Source: Streptomyces sp. NBC_01723 (lineage in GTDB: Bacteria; Actinomycetota; Actinomycetes; Streptomycetales; Streptomycetaceae). From it: a stretch of 64,000 nucleotides of DNA. Below, piece by piece: positions 1-14,400 of this stretch. Every line of letters starts with the position of its first letter. Position 1 is the first letter of the stretch. The position numbers were made by a program, and so were the translations under genes. Where the stretch lies: NCBI RefSeq assembly GCF_036246005.1, contig NZ_CP109171.1, positions 7,800,001 through 7,864,000 of the forward strand. Direction: 5' to 3'. The notes under the pieces are model-generated. The model ran no database searches, was not told the DNA's origin, and was given only the letters and a program-made list of their open reading frames with translations.

Positions 1-2480
1 TCGCACCGGGGCCACACGGCGTCGCTGGTGGTCCCGGCGGAGGTGCACGCGCAGCTGACGGCGTTGGCGCGGGAGCAGGGCGTGACCCTGTTCATGGTGG
101 TGCAGGCCGCGCTGGCCGTGCTGCTGTCCCGGCTCGGTGCGGGCGAGGACATTCCCGTCGGTACGGCTGTGGCCGGCCGTACGGATCAGGCGCTGGATGA
201 TCTCGTCGGCTTCTTCGTCAACACGCTGGTGTTGCGTACGGATGTGTCGGGGGATCCGACCTTCGGCGAGCTGTTGGGGCGGGTGCGGGAGACAAGCTTG
301 GCGGCTTTGGAGCATCAGGAGGTGCCGTTCGAGCGGTTGGTGGAGGTTCTGGCGCCGGACCGTTCGCTGGCGCGGCATCCGCTGTTCCAGGTCATGCTCA
401 CTCTGCAGAATCAAGGCCAGGCAAGGCTGGACCTCCCGGGTCTTCGGGTGGCGCCGGTGTCGGGTGGGTTGGGTGTCGCGAAGTTTGATCTTGATGTGTC
501 ATTGGGTGAGGTGACTGATGGTGAGGGCCGCCCGGTGGGGTTGCGGGGGTCGGTTACCGGGGCGGCGGATCTGTTCGATGCGGGGACCGTGGATGCGGTC
601 GCTGCTCGGTTGGTGAAGGTCCTGTCGCTGGTGGCCGCGGACCCGCAGGCTCGGGTGGGGCAGGTCCAGGTGCTGTCGGAGGCGGAACGGCACCAGGTGG
701 TGACCGGCTGGAACGACACCGCCGAGCCGGTGCCTGATGCGACGTGGGTGGAGTTGTTCGCGGAGCAGGTGGCGCGGCATCCGGGTGCGGTGGCGGTGGT
801 GTGTGGGGAGGTGGAGTTGTCGTACGGGGAGTTGGATGAGCGGGCCTCTCGGTTGGCGGGTGTCTTGAGGGCGCGAGGGGTGGGCTCGGAGTCGGTGGTG
901 GGGGTGATGTTTGAGCGGTCCGTGGATGCGGTGGTGGCGCTGTTGGGGGTGTGGAAGGCAGGGGGCGCCTATCTGTTCATCAATCCCTCCTATCCGGAAG
1001 AGCGCGTGGCGTTGCTGGTGGCGGAGGCCGGGCCCGTGTGCATGGTCACGGTCAGCAGCCTGACCGCTGGGTTGCCTGCTGCTCCGCCGGTGCCGGTGGT
1101 GGCGGTGGACGACCCGGCGGTAGTCACGGAACTGGCCCAGGTGGAGCCTACGGGCGTGCCGGTGCCGACTGAGCCCGGAGCGGCGGCATACGTGATGTTC
1201 ACGTCCGGATCGACGGGGCGGCCGAAGGGTGTGGTGGTGACCCAGCGGGATCTGGCTGAGTTGGTGGTGGATCAGTGCTGGGGACAACCGGGGCGGATGC
1301 TGGGGCACGGTCCGTACGAGTTCGATGCGTCGGTGCTTGAGACATGGGTGACGCTGGCTATTGGGGGAGCGGTGGTACTGGCTCCGGCCGGCAAGTTGGA
1401 TGCTGGTGTGTTGCGGTCGCTGGTAGCGGAGTACGGGCTCGACCGTGTGCATGTGACCGCGGGACTGCTGCGGATGCTGGTGGAGGAGGACCCCGGGTGC
1501 TTCGCCGGGGTGAGCGAGGTGCTGACAGGTGGGGACGTGGTTCCGTCGGCAGCGGTGTCGGCGGTGCTGGCGGCTGCTCCAGGGGCTGCGGTGCGGCAGG
1601 TGTACGGGCCGACCGAAATCACCCTGTGTGCTACCCAGATCCTGGTTGGGGACGCCGATGCGGTCCCGTCGGTGCTGCCGATCGGCCGACCGATGGACAA
1701 CACGCGTATCTACCTGCTCGACGCTGGTCTGTCGCCGGTTCTGCCCGGGGTTGCGGGTGAGCTGTACGTGGCCGGGACCGGGCTGGCCCGGGGGTATCAC
1801 GGTCGGCCGGACCTGACCGGGGAGCGGTTCGTAGCGTGCCCGCTGGGTGCGCCGGGTGAGCGGATGTACCGGACGGGGGACCTGGCCCGGTGGACCAAGG
1901 ACGGGCAGCTGGTGTTCATCGGCCGGGCGGACAACCAGGTGAAGGTGCGTGGCTTCCGGATCGAGCCGGGTGAGGTCGAGGCGGTGTTGGCTGCCCATCC
2001 GAGTGTGGCTCAGGCGGTGGTGATCGCCCGAGAGGACACGTCCGGTGACAAGCGGCTCACCGCATATGTGGTTCCCAGGAGTGGCAACGGTGTGCGTGAC
2101 GACCTGTCTGCGCGGTTGCGCGCGTACGTGGGTGAGCGGTTGCCGGACCACCTGGTCCCGTCCGCGGTAGTGGTACTGGACGGGTTGCCGTTCTCGGTGA
2201 ACGGCAAGGTGGACCGGGCGGCCCTGCCGGCGCCGGAGTACACGGGGGCCGGTGGCGGGCGGGCACCCGCGTCGGTGGCCGAAGAGCTGATGTGCGGTGT
2301 GTTCGCGGACGTCCTCGGCCTTGAACGAGTGGGGGTGGAGGACAGCTTCTTTGACTTGGGCGGGCATTCGTTGTTGGCGATGCGGTTGGTGTCGCGGGTG
2401 CGGTCGGTGTTCGAGGTGGAGTTGGGTGTGCGGGCCTTGTTCGAGGCTCCGACGCCGGCGGGGTTGTCGGTGCGGATTGC
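1..2480 (+). other. NRPS module 1: C (C-terminal half), A, T
   Basis: The C-terminal half of a condensation domain occupies about 1-690. It is almost the same as the corresponding part of module 4 (9580 onward). The adenylation domain runs about 736-2230, with core A3 ([11 protein letters not shown]) near 1198 and A10 (SVNGK) near 2194. The specificity residues I read are D, A, L, H, L, G, V, L, C; His at position 278 and the Leu/Cys ending are typical of hydroxyphenylglycine-activating domains. The carrier domain covers about 2260-2480. Confidence 0.85.
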
Positions 2481-5400
2481 AGGTGCGGGTGGTGCGCGGG
2501 TGGGCTTGGCTCGGTGGGAGCGGCCTGAGCGGGTTCCGTTGTCGTTTGCTCAGCGGCGGTTGTGGTTCTTGGCGCAGTTGGAGGGGCCGAGTGCGACGTA
2601 CAACATGCCGGTTGCGTTGCGGTTGGAGGGTGCGCTGGATGTTGGTGCGCTGCGGGCGGCGTTGGAGGATGTGCTGGGGCGGCATGAGGTGTTGAGGACG
2701 GTGTTCCCGGTGGTGGACGGGGAGCCGTATCAGGAGGTGTTGGCGCCTTCGGCGGTGGGTGGGGTGCTGCGGGTTGTGCGGGCTGGTGAGGGGGAGGTTG
2801 CGGGTCTGGTGGCGGAGGAGACCGGGCGCGGGTTCGATCTCGGGGTTGAGGTGCCGTTGCGGGCGTTGTTGGTTGAGGTTGGGGTGGATGTGCATGTGTT
2901 GGTGGTGGTGGTGCATCACGTTGCGGGGGATGGGTGGTCGATGGGGCCGTTGGCGCGGGACATCTCGGTGGCGTATGCGGCGCGGTGTGCGGGTGAGGCC
3001 CCGGGTTGGGAGCCGTTGCCGGTGCAGTACTCGGACTACACCCTGTGGCAGCGGGAGCTGCTGGGTGATGAGGGTGATCCGGGCAGTGTGCTGGCCGGCC
3101 AGGTGGATTTCTGGCGGGACGCGCTGGCCGGGGCACCGCAGGAACTGGCGCTGCCGGGTGACCGGTCGCGGCCGACGGTGGCGTCACATCGTGGTCACAC
3201 GGTGAGGGTGGAGGTCCCGGCGGAGGTGCACGCGCAGCTGACGGCGTTGGCGCGGGAACAGGGCGTGACGCTGTTCATGGTGGTGCAGGCCGCGCTGGCC
3301 GTGCTCTTGTCGAAGTTGGGAGCGGGGGAGGACGTTCCCGTCGGCACGGCGGTCGCCGGCCGCACGGACCAGGCCCTCGACGATCTGGTGGGGTTCTTCG
3401 TCAACACGCTGGTGTTGCGTACGGATGTGTCGGGGGATCCGACGTTCGGTGAGCTGTTGGGGCGGGTGCGGGAGACGAGTCTGGCGGCTTTGGAGCATCA
3501 GGAGGTGCCCTTCGAGCGGTTGGTGGAGGTTCTGGCACCGGACCGTTCGCTGGCGCGGCATCCGCTGTTCCAGGTCATGCTGGCGGTACAGAATCTGGGC
3601 CAGGCGAAGCTTGACCTGCCTGGGCTGCGGGTGGCGCCGGCGTCTGTCGGACAGGGGGCAGCGAAGTTTGATCTCGATGTGTCGTTGGGTGAGGTGGTTG
3701 ATGGTGAGGGTTGTCCTGGGGGGTTGCGGGGGTCGGTTACGGGGTCGGTGGATCTGTTTGATGCGGGGACGGTGGAGCGGATCGGTCGGTGGTTGGTGAG
3801 GGTCCTGTCGGTTGTGGTTGAGGATCCGCAGGTTCGGGTGGGGCAGGTTGAGGTGTTGTCGGAGGTGGAGCGGTATGACGTGGTGGCGGGGTGGAATGCC
3901 GCTGTCGAGCCGGTGCCTGAGGTGACGTGGGTGGAGTTGTTCGCGGAGCGGGTGGTGGGGGATCCGGGTGCGGTGGCGGTGGTGTGTGGGGAGGAGTCGT
4001 TGACTTATGGGGAGTTGGATGAGCGTTCTGGTCGGTTGGCGGGTGTGCTGGCGGGTCGGGGTGTGGGGTCTGAGTCGGTGGTGGGTGTGGTGTTGGGGCG
4101 GTCGGTTGATGTGGTGGTGGCGTTGTTGGGGGTGTGGAAGGCGGGGGGTGCGTATGTGTTTGTTGATCCGTCGTATCCGGTGGAGCGGGTGGGTGTGGTG
4201 TTGGCGGAGGCGGGGCCGGTGTGTGTGGTGACCGACAGGGCTTTGTCCGGTGGGTTGCCGGATGGGCTGGGTGTGCCGGTGGTGTGTCTGGATGATCCGG
4301 GGATGGCGTTCGCTGCGGTGGCGCGTCCTTTGCTTGGTGGGCGGGATGTGGCGGCGTATGTGATGTTTACGTCGGGGTCGTCGGGTGTGCCGAAGGGTGT
4401 GGTGGTGTCTCAGGGTGCGGTGGTGGGTTTGGTGGCGGCTTTGGGTCCGGTGCTGGGTGCTGGGCCTGGGGTGGGTGTGTTGCAGTTTGCGTCGTTTGGG
4501 TTTGACGGTTCGGTGCTGGATGTTGCGGTGGTGTTGGCGTCGGGTGGGCGTCTGGTGGTGGCGTCGGAGGCGGAGCGGGCGGATGTGGGGTTGTTGGCTG
4601 ATCTGGTGGTGCGGGAAGGGGTGGGGGTCGCGAGTGTGGTGCCTTCCCTCCTGGGTGTGGTCGATCCGGCGGGGGTGCCCGGTTTGGGGCGGGTGTTGGT
4701 GGGCGGTGAACTGTTGTCGGGTGAGGTGGCGCGGGTGTGGGCGGGTGGTGGCCGGGTGTTGGTGAACACGTATGGGCCGACGGAGGCGACGGTGATGGTC
4801 ACCGCCGGGCGGGTGCCGCGGGGTGGGGTGGGTGTGCCGTCGGTGGGTGGGCCGGTGGCGAATGCGCGGGTGTATGTGCTGGACCGGTTCCTTGAGCCGG
4901 TGCCGCCTGGGGTGGCGGGGGAGCTGTATGTCGCCGGTGTGCAGCTGGCCCGCGGGTATCACCAGCGACCGGGCCTGACCGGGGAACGCTTCGTGGCGTG
5001 CCCGTTCGGCGATTCAGGTGAGCGGATGTATCGGACTGGTGACCTGGCGCGGTGGACGGTGGACGGGCAGTTGATGTTCGTGGGCCGTGCGGATGATCAG
5101 GTGAAGGTGCGTGGGTTCCGGGTGGAGCCGGCCGAGGTCGAGGCCGTCCTGGCCACGCATCCCGGGGTGGGTCAGGCGGTGGTGGTCGCGCGTGAGGATG
5201 TGCCGGGTGACAAGCGGCTGGTCGCCTACGTCGTGCCCGAGGGCGACGGCCCGCTGGGCGGTGACCTGAGGCGCTTTACGGCTGAGCGGTTGCCGGAGTA
5301 CATGGTGCCGTCGGCGGTGGTGGTGCTCGACGGGCTGCCGTTGTCGGTGAACGGGAAGCTGGACCGTTCCGCGCTGCCGGCGCCGGAGTATTCGTCTGCA

Positions 5401-8400
5401 GGTGGGCGGGGTCCTGCCACGGTGGCTGAAGAGCTGGTGTGTCAGGTGTTCGCGGATGTCCTGGGTGTGGAGCGGGTGGAGGTGGAGGACAACTTCTTCG
5501 AGCTGGGTGGGCATTCGTTGCTGGCGGTGTCGTTGGTGCAGCGGTTGCGTGAGCGTGGGTTCGGGGTGTCGGTGCGGGTGTTGTTCGAGGCGCCGACGCC
5601 GGGGGCGTTGGCTGCTGCCGGCAGTGGCGGGGGTGTGGTGGAGGTGCCTCCGAATGGGATTCCTGAGCAGGGTGTGGAGGTGATTACGCCGGAGATGCTG
5701 CCGTTGGTGGAGCTGACGGCGGCGCAGATCGATTTGGTCTGCGAGTCGGTCGAGGGCGGCGCGGCGAACGTCGCCGACGTGTATCCGCTGGCACCTTTGC
5801 AGGAAGGCATCCTGTTCCACCACCTGCTGGCCGGGGTCGGTGCGGCAGACGTCTATTTGGTACCGATGGTGCTGGGATTCGACAGCCGTGAGCGGCTGGA
5901 CGCGTTCCTGGCGGCGTTGCAGCGGGTCGTGGACCGGCACGACATCTACCGCACCGGGCTCGTGTGGGAGGGACTGCCGGAGCCATTGCAGGTGGTCCGG
6001 AAGCGTGCGGTCATTCCGGTCACCGAGGTGTCGTTGTCGGACGGCGGAGATGCCAAGGCTGAGCTGTTGGCGGTAGCCGGTCGATGGATGGACCTGCGGC
6101 AGGCACCGTTGCTGCGGGCGCACGTGGCGGCCGAGCCGGGGAGGCCGGGTCGATGGGTGGCGTTGGTACAGGTTCATCACCTGTTGCAGGACCATACGGC
6201 GCTGGAGGTGGTGCTGGGCGAGGTCGGGGCGTTCATGGCCGGCCGCGGGGACGAGTTGCCGGTGCCGCTGCCGTTCCGGGACTTCGTGGCCCAGGCCAGG
6301 CTGGGAGTATCGCGTGCTGAGCACGAGGAGTACTTCTCAGGTCTGTTGGGTGATGTGACGGAGCCGACGCTGCCGTTCGGCCTGGCTGATACCCATGGGG
6401 ACGGGTCGACGGTAAGGTCGGCGCGGTGGAGGGTGGACGACTCCGTGGCGGAGCGCATCCGGGACCAGGCCCGCCGCTTGGGGGTGAGTCCGGCGACGTT
6501 GTTCCATGTGGCGTATGCGCGGGTGGTGGCGAGTCTGGCGGGGCGGTCGGATGTGGTGTTCGGGACGGTGTTGCTGGGCCGGATGAACTCCGGGCGGGGT
6601 GCGGACCGGACTCCGGGCCCGTTCATGAACACGCTGCCGGTACGGATGGATTTCGCGGGTCTTGATGTGGTGGGTGCGGTACGGGCGATGCAGGCCCAGT
6701 TGGCCGGCCTGCTGGTGCACGAGCACGCTCCGCTCGCCGTGGCGCAGAGGGGCAGTGCGGTACCGGCTTCGGCTCCGTTGTTTACGTCCCTGCTCAACTA
6801 CCGTCATGGCGGTCAGCCTCGTCGGGGTGGCGGGGGTGGTGGGAGGAGTGGTGGTCTTGCCGGGGTGGCGATGCTGTCGACCGAGGACCGGACGAACTAT
6901 CCGTTGTCGGTGTCGGTGGATGATCTGGGGGCCGCGTTCGGGCTGACGGCTGATGCGGTGGCGCCGGGGGATCCGGAGCTGGTGTGCGCGCTGCTGCAGA
7001 ACGCTGCCGAAAGCCTGGTCGAGGCGCTGGAGGGTGCACCGGAGACACCTCTGGGTGAGGTCGCCGTGGTGTCACCGCTCGTTCGCGAGCAGATCTTGAG
7101 TGAGTGGAATGATGTGCCTGTGGTGGGGGTGGTGGGTTCGGTGGTGGAGTTGTTTGGGGAGTGGGTGGTGCGGGATCCGGGTGCGGTGGCGGTGGTGTGT
7201 GGTGAGGAGAGTCTGACTTACGGGGAGTTGGATGAGCGGGCGGGTTGGTTGGCGGGGGTGTTGGCGGGTCGGGGTGTGGGGCCGGAGTCGGTGGTGGGGG
7301 TGTTGTTGGAGCGGTCGGTTGATTTGGTGGTGGCGTTGTTGGGGGTGTTGCGGGCGGGGGGTGCGTATTTGTTGCTGGATCCGTCGTATCCGGTGGAGCG
7401 GCGGGCGTGGATGCTGGCGGATGCGGGGCCGGTGTGTGTGGTGAGCAGTGGTGTGCTGGCGGGTGGGGTGCCGGGTGGGGTGCCGGTGGTGGAGGTGGGT
7501 GGTGGGGGTCTTGTGGTGGGGTCGGTGGTGGATGGGGTGTTGGATCCGGTGGTGGTGGGGTCTGGTGGGGCGGCGTATGTGTTGTATACGTCGGGGTCGT
7601 CGGGGGTGCCGAAGGGTGTGGTGGTGTCGCATGGGGGGTTTGCGGGTCTGGTGGCGGGTCATCGTGGGTTGTTGGGTGTGGGTCCGGGGTGTCGGGTGGC
7701 GCAGTTTGCGTCGGCGGGTTTTGACACGTTCGGGTGGGAGTGGTCGATGGCGTTGTTGACGGGTGCGGCGTTGGTGGTGGTGCCGCAGGAGGAGCGGTTG
7801 GGTGGGGAGTTGGCGGGGTTTTTGGCGCGGGAGGGGGTGACGCATGTGACGTTGCCGCCGGGGGTGTTGGCGTTGTTGGACGAGGGTGATGTGGATCCGG
7901 GTGTGGTGGTGGTGACGGCGGGTGAGGAGTGTCCGCCGGAGGTGATGGCGCGGTGGTCGCGGGGGCGGGTGATGTTCAATTCGTATGGGCCGACGGAGAC
8001 GACGGTGGATGCCACGTTGTGGCGGTGTGATCCGGATGCGGGTGAGGTGTTGATCGGTGGGCCGGTGTTCAGTACGCGGGTGTTTGTGCTGGATGGTTCG
8101 TTGGAGCCGGTGCCGCCGGGGGTGGTGGGTGAGTTGTATGTGGCGGGTGATGGTCTGGCGCGTGGGTATCTGCGGCGGCCGGGGCTGACGGGGGAGCGGT
8201 TTGTGGCGTGTCCGTTCGGGGGTGTGGGTGAGCGGATGTATCGGACGGGGGATCTGGCGCGGTGGACGGCGCAGGGCCGGCTGGTGTTCGCGGGGCGGGC
8301 GGATGATCAGGTGAAGGTGCGGGGGCACCGGATCGAGCCGGGTGAGATCGCCGCGGTGCTGACCGCGCATCCCGGGGTGGCCCAGGCGGCCGTCGTCGCC

Positions 8401-11400
8401 CGTGAGGACATTCCCGGGGACACCCGCCTGATCGCCTACATCGTCCCCGAAACCACCGCCACCGACCCAGCCGCAGCCACCGTGCCGGACACTGCCGTCC
8501 TGACCGCCGACCTGCGAGCCCACACCGCCGCCCGCCTCCCCGCCTACATGATCCCCGCAGCCTTCGTCTCTCTGCCCGAACTCCCTCTGACCATCAACGG
8601 CAAACTCAACCGAGCCGCACTCCCCACCCCCGAGTTTGCGGTGCTCGACACTGGGCGTGCCCCTGTGTCGGTGGCCGAGGAACTGATGTGTCAGGTGTTT
8701 GGTGAGGTGCTGGGTCTGGAGGGGGTGGGGGTTGAGCAGGACTTCTTCGAGTTGGGTGGACATTCGTTGTTGGCGATGCGGTTGGTGTCGCGGTTGAGGG
8801 GGGTGTTCGGGGTTGAGGTGGGTGTGCGGGAGTTGTTCGAGGCGTCGACGCCGGCGGGGTTGGCGGCGCGGATTGCGGGTGCGGATGCGGCGCGGGTGGG
8901 GTTGGTGCCGTGGGAGCGGCCTGAGCGGGTGCCGTTGTCTTTTGCTCAGCGGCGGTTGTGGTTCTTGGCGCAGTTGGAGGGGCCGAGTGCGACGTACAAC
9001 ATCCCGATCGCGCTGCGGCTGGAGGGTGTGCTGGATGTGGTCGCGCTGCGGGCGGCGTTCGGTGATGTGCTGGGGCGGCATGAGGTGCTGCGGACGGTGT
9101 TCCCGGTGGTGGACGGGGAGCCGTATCAGCAGGTTCTGACTGTCGGTGAGGTGGGTGAGGTGCTGCGGGTCGCGCGGGTGGCCGAGGGTGAGGTGGCGGA
9201 CCTGGTGGTGGAGGAGACCGGGCACGGGTTCGACCTCGGCGCGGAGGTGCCGCTGCGGGCGCTGTTGGTGGGGATCGATGAGGACGTGCACGTCTTGGTC
9301 GTGGTCGTGCATCACGTTGCGGGGGACGGATGGTCCATGGGGCCGTTGGCGCGGGACATCTCGGTGGCGTACGCGGCACGGCATGACGGCCGTGCGCCCG
9401 GTTGGGAGCCGTTGCCGGTGCAGTACGCGGATTACACCCTGTGGCAACGGGAGCTGCTGGGTGATGAGGGTGATCCGGGCAGTGTGCTGGCCGGCCAGGT
9501 GGATTTCTGGCGGGACGCGCTGGCCGGGGCACCGCAGGAGCTGGCGCTGCCGGTGGATCGGCCGCGGCCGGCGGTGGCCTCGCACCGGGGCCACACGGCG
9601 TCGCTGGTGGTCCCGGCGGAGGTGCACGCGCAGCTGACGGCGCTGGCGCGGGAGCAGGGCGTGACCCTGTTCATGGTGGTGCAGGCCGCGCTGGCCGTGC
9701 TCTTGTCGAAGTTGGGTGCGGGCGAGGACATTCCCGTCGGCACGGCGGTGGCCGGCCGTACCGACCAGGCCCTCGACGACCTGGTGGGCTTCTTCGTCAA
9801 CACGCTGGTGCTGCGTACGGATGTGTCGGGGGACCCGACCTTCGGCGAGCTGTTGGGGCGGGTGCGGGAGACAAGCCTGGCGGCGCTGGAGCACCAGGAG
9901 GTGCCCTTCGAGCGGTTGGTTGAGGTGCTGGCACCGGACCGTTCTCTCGCGCGGCATCCGCTGTTCCAGGTCATGCTCAATCTCCAGAATCTGGGCCAGG
10001 CCAGGCTGGACCTCCCCGATCTGCGGGTAGCGCCGGTGGCCGGCGGTCTGCGGGTGGCGAAGTTCGATCTCGATGTGTCATTGGGTGAGGTGACTGACGC
10101 TGAGGGTCGCCCGGTGGGGTTGCGGGGGTCGGTTACCGGGGCGGCGGATCTGTTCGATGCGGGGACCGTGGATGCGGTCGCTGAGCGGTTGGTGAAGGTC
10201 CTGTCGCTGGTGGCCGCGGACCCGCAGGCTCGGGTGGGGCAGGTCCGGGTGCTGTCGGAGGCGGAACGGCACCAGGTGGTGGCCGGCTGGAACGACACCG
10301 TCGTACCAAAGCCGGAGACGACCTGGCTGACGCTGTTCGAGGATCAGGTGCTGCGGGACCCGAGCGCTGTCGCGGTCGTGGATGGAAATGAACGTGTGTC
10401 GTATGGGGAGTTGGATGAGCGGGCGCACCGGCTGGCGGGGCTGCTGGCCGATCGAGGTGTGGGACCGGAGTCGGTGGCGGCGGTCATGCTGGAGCGGTCG
10501 GTCGAGCTGGTAGTGACTCTGCTGGCGGTGTGGAAGGCCGGTGCTGCCTATCTCCCCGTCGATCCGGACCATCCCTCTGAACGGCTCGCGTTCACGCTGA
10601 CCGACGCCCGTCCGTCCTGCGTGCTCACGACGCGGGCGCACGCTGGTGAACTTCCGGCAGATCTGAATGTCCCCGTGCTTGCCGTCGACGAGGCGGAGCC
10701 GGCTGGGAGGGATGACTGGACGCGTCCGGTCCTGACGGCCGGGCACGCGGCGTACGTGATGTATACGTCCGGATCGACGGGGCGGCCGAAGGGCGTGGTG
10801 GTCACCCACGGCGGCCTGGTCAACCACCTCCTCTGGGCACAGCGGGTGTTCGGGCTGGAGGCGTCGGACCGAGTGCTCCACAAGACGCCGTTCGGGTTCG
10901 ACGCGTCGGTCTGGGAGCTGTGGTGGCCGTTGGTGTCCGGGGCGGCGTTGGTGATCGCCGCGCCGGAGGGGCACCGTGATCCGGCCTACCTGGCGGAGTT
11001 GATGCGGCGTGAGGAAGTCACCGCCGCACACTTCGTACCTTCCCAGCTGTCGGTGTTCGTCGCCGAGGCCGCCGCGGTCGATTGCACGAGTCTGCGGATG
11101 CTGTTCAGCGGTGGTGAGGCGCTGACTGGCGCTCTGCGTCAACGGGTTACGAGCCTCTTGGACGTGGAGTTGCACAACGTCTACGGGCTGACGGAGACCA
11201 CGGTCGACTCGACGTCATGGCACGGCGGTACGAGTGAGGCGGCAGGTGGGACTGTCCCGATCGGCCGACCGGTCGACAACACCCGCGTCTATGTCCTGGA
11301 CCGGTTCCTTGAGCCGGTGCCGCCAGGTGTGGCGGGGGAGCTGTATGTGGCCGGCACGGGTCTGGCACGCGGATACCACGAGCGACCGGGGCTGACGGCG

Positions 11401-14400
11401 GAGCGGTTCGTGGCCTGCCCGTTCGGTGGTGCGGGTGAGCGGATGTACCGGACCGGTGACCTGGCGCGGTGGACCGCGGACGGGCAGCTGGTGTTTGTCG
11501 GCCGTGCGGATGACCAAGTGAAGGTCCGCGGCTTCCGGGTCGAGCCGGGTGAGGTCGAGGCCGTCCTGGCGGCACATCCCGAGGTGGCTCGAGCGGTGGT
11601 GGTCGCCCGCGAGGACACCCAGGGTGATGAGCGACTCGTCGCGTACGTCGTGCCCGACGGTGATGGTGGATGGGGCGACGAACTGTCCGGCGAAGTGCGT
11701 GCCTTTGGGAGCGCGCGGTTGCCGGAGTACATGGTGCCTTCTGCCGTCGTGGTGCTCGACCGGCTGCCGTTGTCGGTGAACGGGAAGCTGGACCGGGCGG
11801 CCCTCCCCGCGCCGGAGTATTCGTCTGCCGGGGGGCGGGGCCCCGCCACGGTGGCTGAGGAGCTGGTGTGCCGGGTGTTCGCGGATGTCCTGGGTGTCGA
11901 CCGTGTAGGGGTGGAGGACAACTTCTTCGAGTTGGGTGGGCATTCGTTGCTGGCGGTGTCGTTGGTGCAGCGGTTGCGTGAGCGTGGGTTCGGGGTGTCG
12001 GTGAGGGTGTTGTTCGAGGCGCCGACGCCGGGGGCGTTGGCTGCTGCCGGCAGTGGCGGGGGTGTGGTGGAGGTGCCTCCGAATGGCATCCCTGAGCAGG
12101 GTGTGGAGGTGATTACGCCGGAGATGCTGCCGTTGGTGGAGCTGACGGCGGCGCAGATCGACTTGGTCTGCGCGTCGGTCGAGGGCGGCGCGGCGAACGT
12201 CGCCGACGTGTATCCGCTGGCACCTTTGCAGGAAGGCATCTTCTTCCACCACCTGCTCACCGGCCCGGGTGAGGCGGACGTGTACCTCGTGCCGATGATG
12301 CTCGGCTTTGACAGTCGTGAGCGGCTGGACGCGTTCCTGGCGGCGTTGCAGCGGGTCGTGGACCGGCACGACATCTACCGCACCGGGCTGGTGTGGGAGG
12401 CGTTGCCCGAGCCGTTGCAGGTGGTTCGGAAACGTGCGGTTGTCCCGGTCACCGAGGTCGCCCTGACCGGGGGCGGTGACCCGCAGGCTGAGCTGCTCGC
12501 ACTCGCCGGACGCTGGATGGACCTGCGACGGGCACCGTTGCTGCGCGTACACGTGGCGGCCGAGCCGGGCAGTGAGCGGTGGCTCGGGTTGGTGCAGGTG
12601 CATCACCTGCTCCAGGACCACACCGCACTGCAGGTGGTGCTGGGCGAGGTCGCGGCGTTCATGGCCGGGCGCAGCGATGCTCTCCCTGAGCCGCTGCCGT
12701 TCCGTGACTTCGTGGCCCAGGCCCGACTGGGGGTCTCCCGCGCGGAGCACGAGGAGTTCTTCGCCGAGCTGCTGAGGGACGTGACGGAGCCGACGCTGCC
12801 GTTCGGCCTGGCCGATACGCGCGGCGACGGCACGGGTGTGCAGCAGGCGCGGCTGCGGGTGGATGACGGACTGGGAGAGCGGGTGCGGGAACAGGCCCGC
12901 CGTCTGGGGGTGAGTCCGGCGACGTTGTTCCACGTCGCGTATGCGCGGGTGGTGGCGAGTCTGGCGGGGCGCTCGGATGTGGTGTTCGGGACGGTGTTGC
13001 TGGGCCGGATGAACTCCGGGCGGGGCGCGGACCGGATTCCCGGACCGTTCATGAACACCCTTCCCGTGCGGGTAAACATGGCAGGTCTTGATGCGGTGGG
13101 TGCGGTGCGGGCGATGCAGGCCCAGTTGGCCGGCCTGCTGGTGCATGAGCACGCTCCGCTCGCCCTGGCGCAGAAGGCCAGCGGCGTCCCCGCCGCAGCC
13201 CCGCTCTTCACGTCCCTGCTCAACTACCGTCATGGCGGTCAGCCTCGTCGGGGTGGCGGGGGTGGTGGGAGGAGTGGTGGTCTTGCCGGGGTGGCGATGC
13301 TGTCGACCGAGGACCGGACGAACTATCCGTTGTCGGTGTCGGTGGATGATCTGGGGGCCGCGTTCGGGCTGACGGCTGATGCGGTGGCGCCGGGGGATCC
13401 GGAGCTGGTGTGCGCGCTGCTGCAGAACGCTGCCGAAAGCCTGGTCGAGGCGCTGGAGGGTGCACCGGAGACACCTCTGGGTGAGGTCGCCGTGGTGTCA
13501 CCGCTCGTTCGCGAGCAGATCTTGAGTGAGTGGAATGATGTGCCTGTGGTGGGGGTGGTGGGTTCGGTGGTGGAGTTGTTTGGGGAGTGGGTGGTGCGGG
13601 ATCCGGGTGCGGTGGCGGTGGTGTGTGGTGAGGAGAGTCTGACTTACGGGGAGTTGGATGAGCGGGCGGGTTGGTTGGCGGGGGTGTTGGCGGGTCGGGG
13701 TGTGGGGCCGGAGTCGGTGGTGGGGGTGTTGTTGGAGCGGTCGGTTGATTTGGTGGTGGCGTTGTTGGGGGTGTTGCGGGCGGGGGGTGCGTATTTGTTG
13801 CTGGATCCGTCGTATCCGGTGGAGCGGCGGGCGTGGATGCTGGCGGATGCGGGGCCGGTGTGTGTGGTGAGCAGTGGTGTGCTGGCGGGTGGGGTGCCGG
13901 GTGGGGTGCCGGTGGTGGAGGTGGGTGGTGGGGGTCTTGTGGTGGGGTCGGTGGTGGATGGGGTGTTGGATCCGGTGGTGGTGGGGTCTGGTGGGGCGGC
14001 GTATGTGTTGTATACGTCGGGGTCGTCGGGGGTGCCGAAGGGTGTGGTGGTGTCGCATGGGGGGTTTGCGGGTCTGGTGGCGGGTCATCGTGGGTTGTTG
14101 GGTGTGGGTCCGGGGTGTCGGGTGGCGCAGTTTGCGTCGGCGGGTTTTGACACGTTCGGGTGGGAGTGGTCGATGGCGTTGTTGACGGGTGCGGCGTTGG
14201 TGGTGGTGCCGCAGGAGGAGCGGTTGGGTGGGGAGTTGGCGGGGTTTTTGGCGCGGGAGGGGGTGACGCATGTGACGTTGCCGCCGGGGGTGTTGGCGTT
14301 GTTGGACGAGGGTGATGTGGATCCGGGTGTGGTGGTGGTGACGGCGGGTGAGGAGTGTCCGCCGGAGGTGATGGCGCGGTGGTCGCGGGGGCGGGTGATG

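Noticed and set aside
5680..7090. Classical stand-alone epimerisation domains in the NRPS
   Set aside because: The domains sit at the start of the next module, begin with [10 protein letters not shown] and have HHLLQDH, and each is followed directly by an A domain, so they are condensation (dual-type) domains and not separate E domains.
7072..9957. Very long open frame (961 aa) on the minus strand across NRPS modules 3-4, and similar ones at 499-2919, 3184-4962 and 13498-15261
   Set aside because: They are antisense to conserved NRPS domains, are full of His/Arg/Pro/Gln without domain pattern, and arise from the G-rich wobble positions of the real gene.
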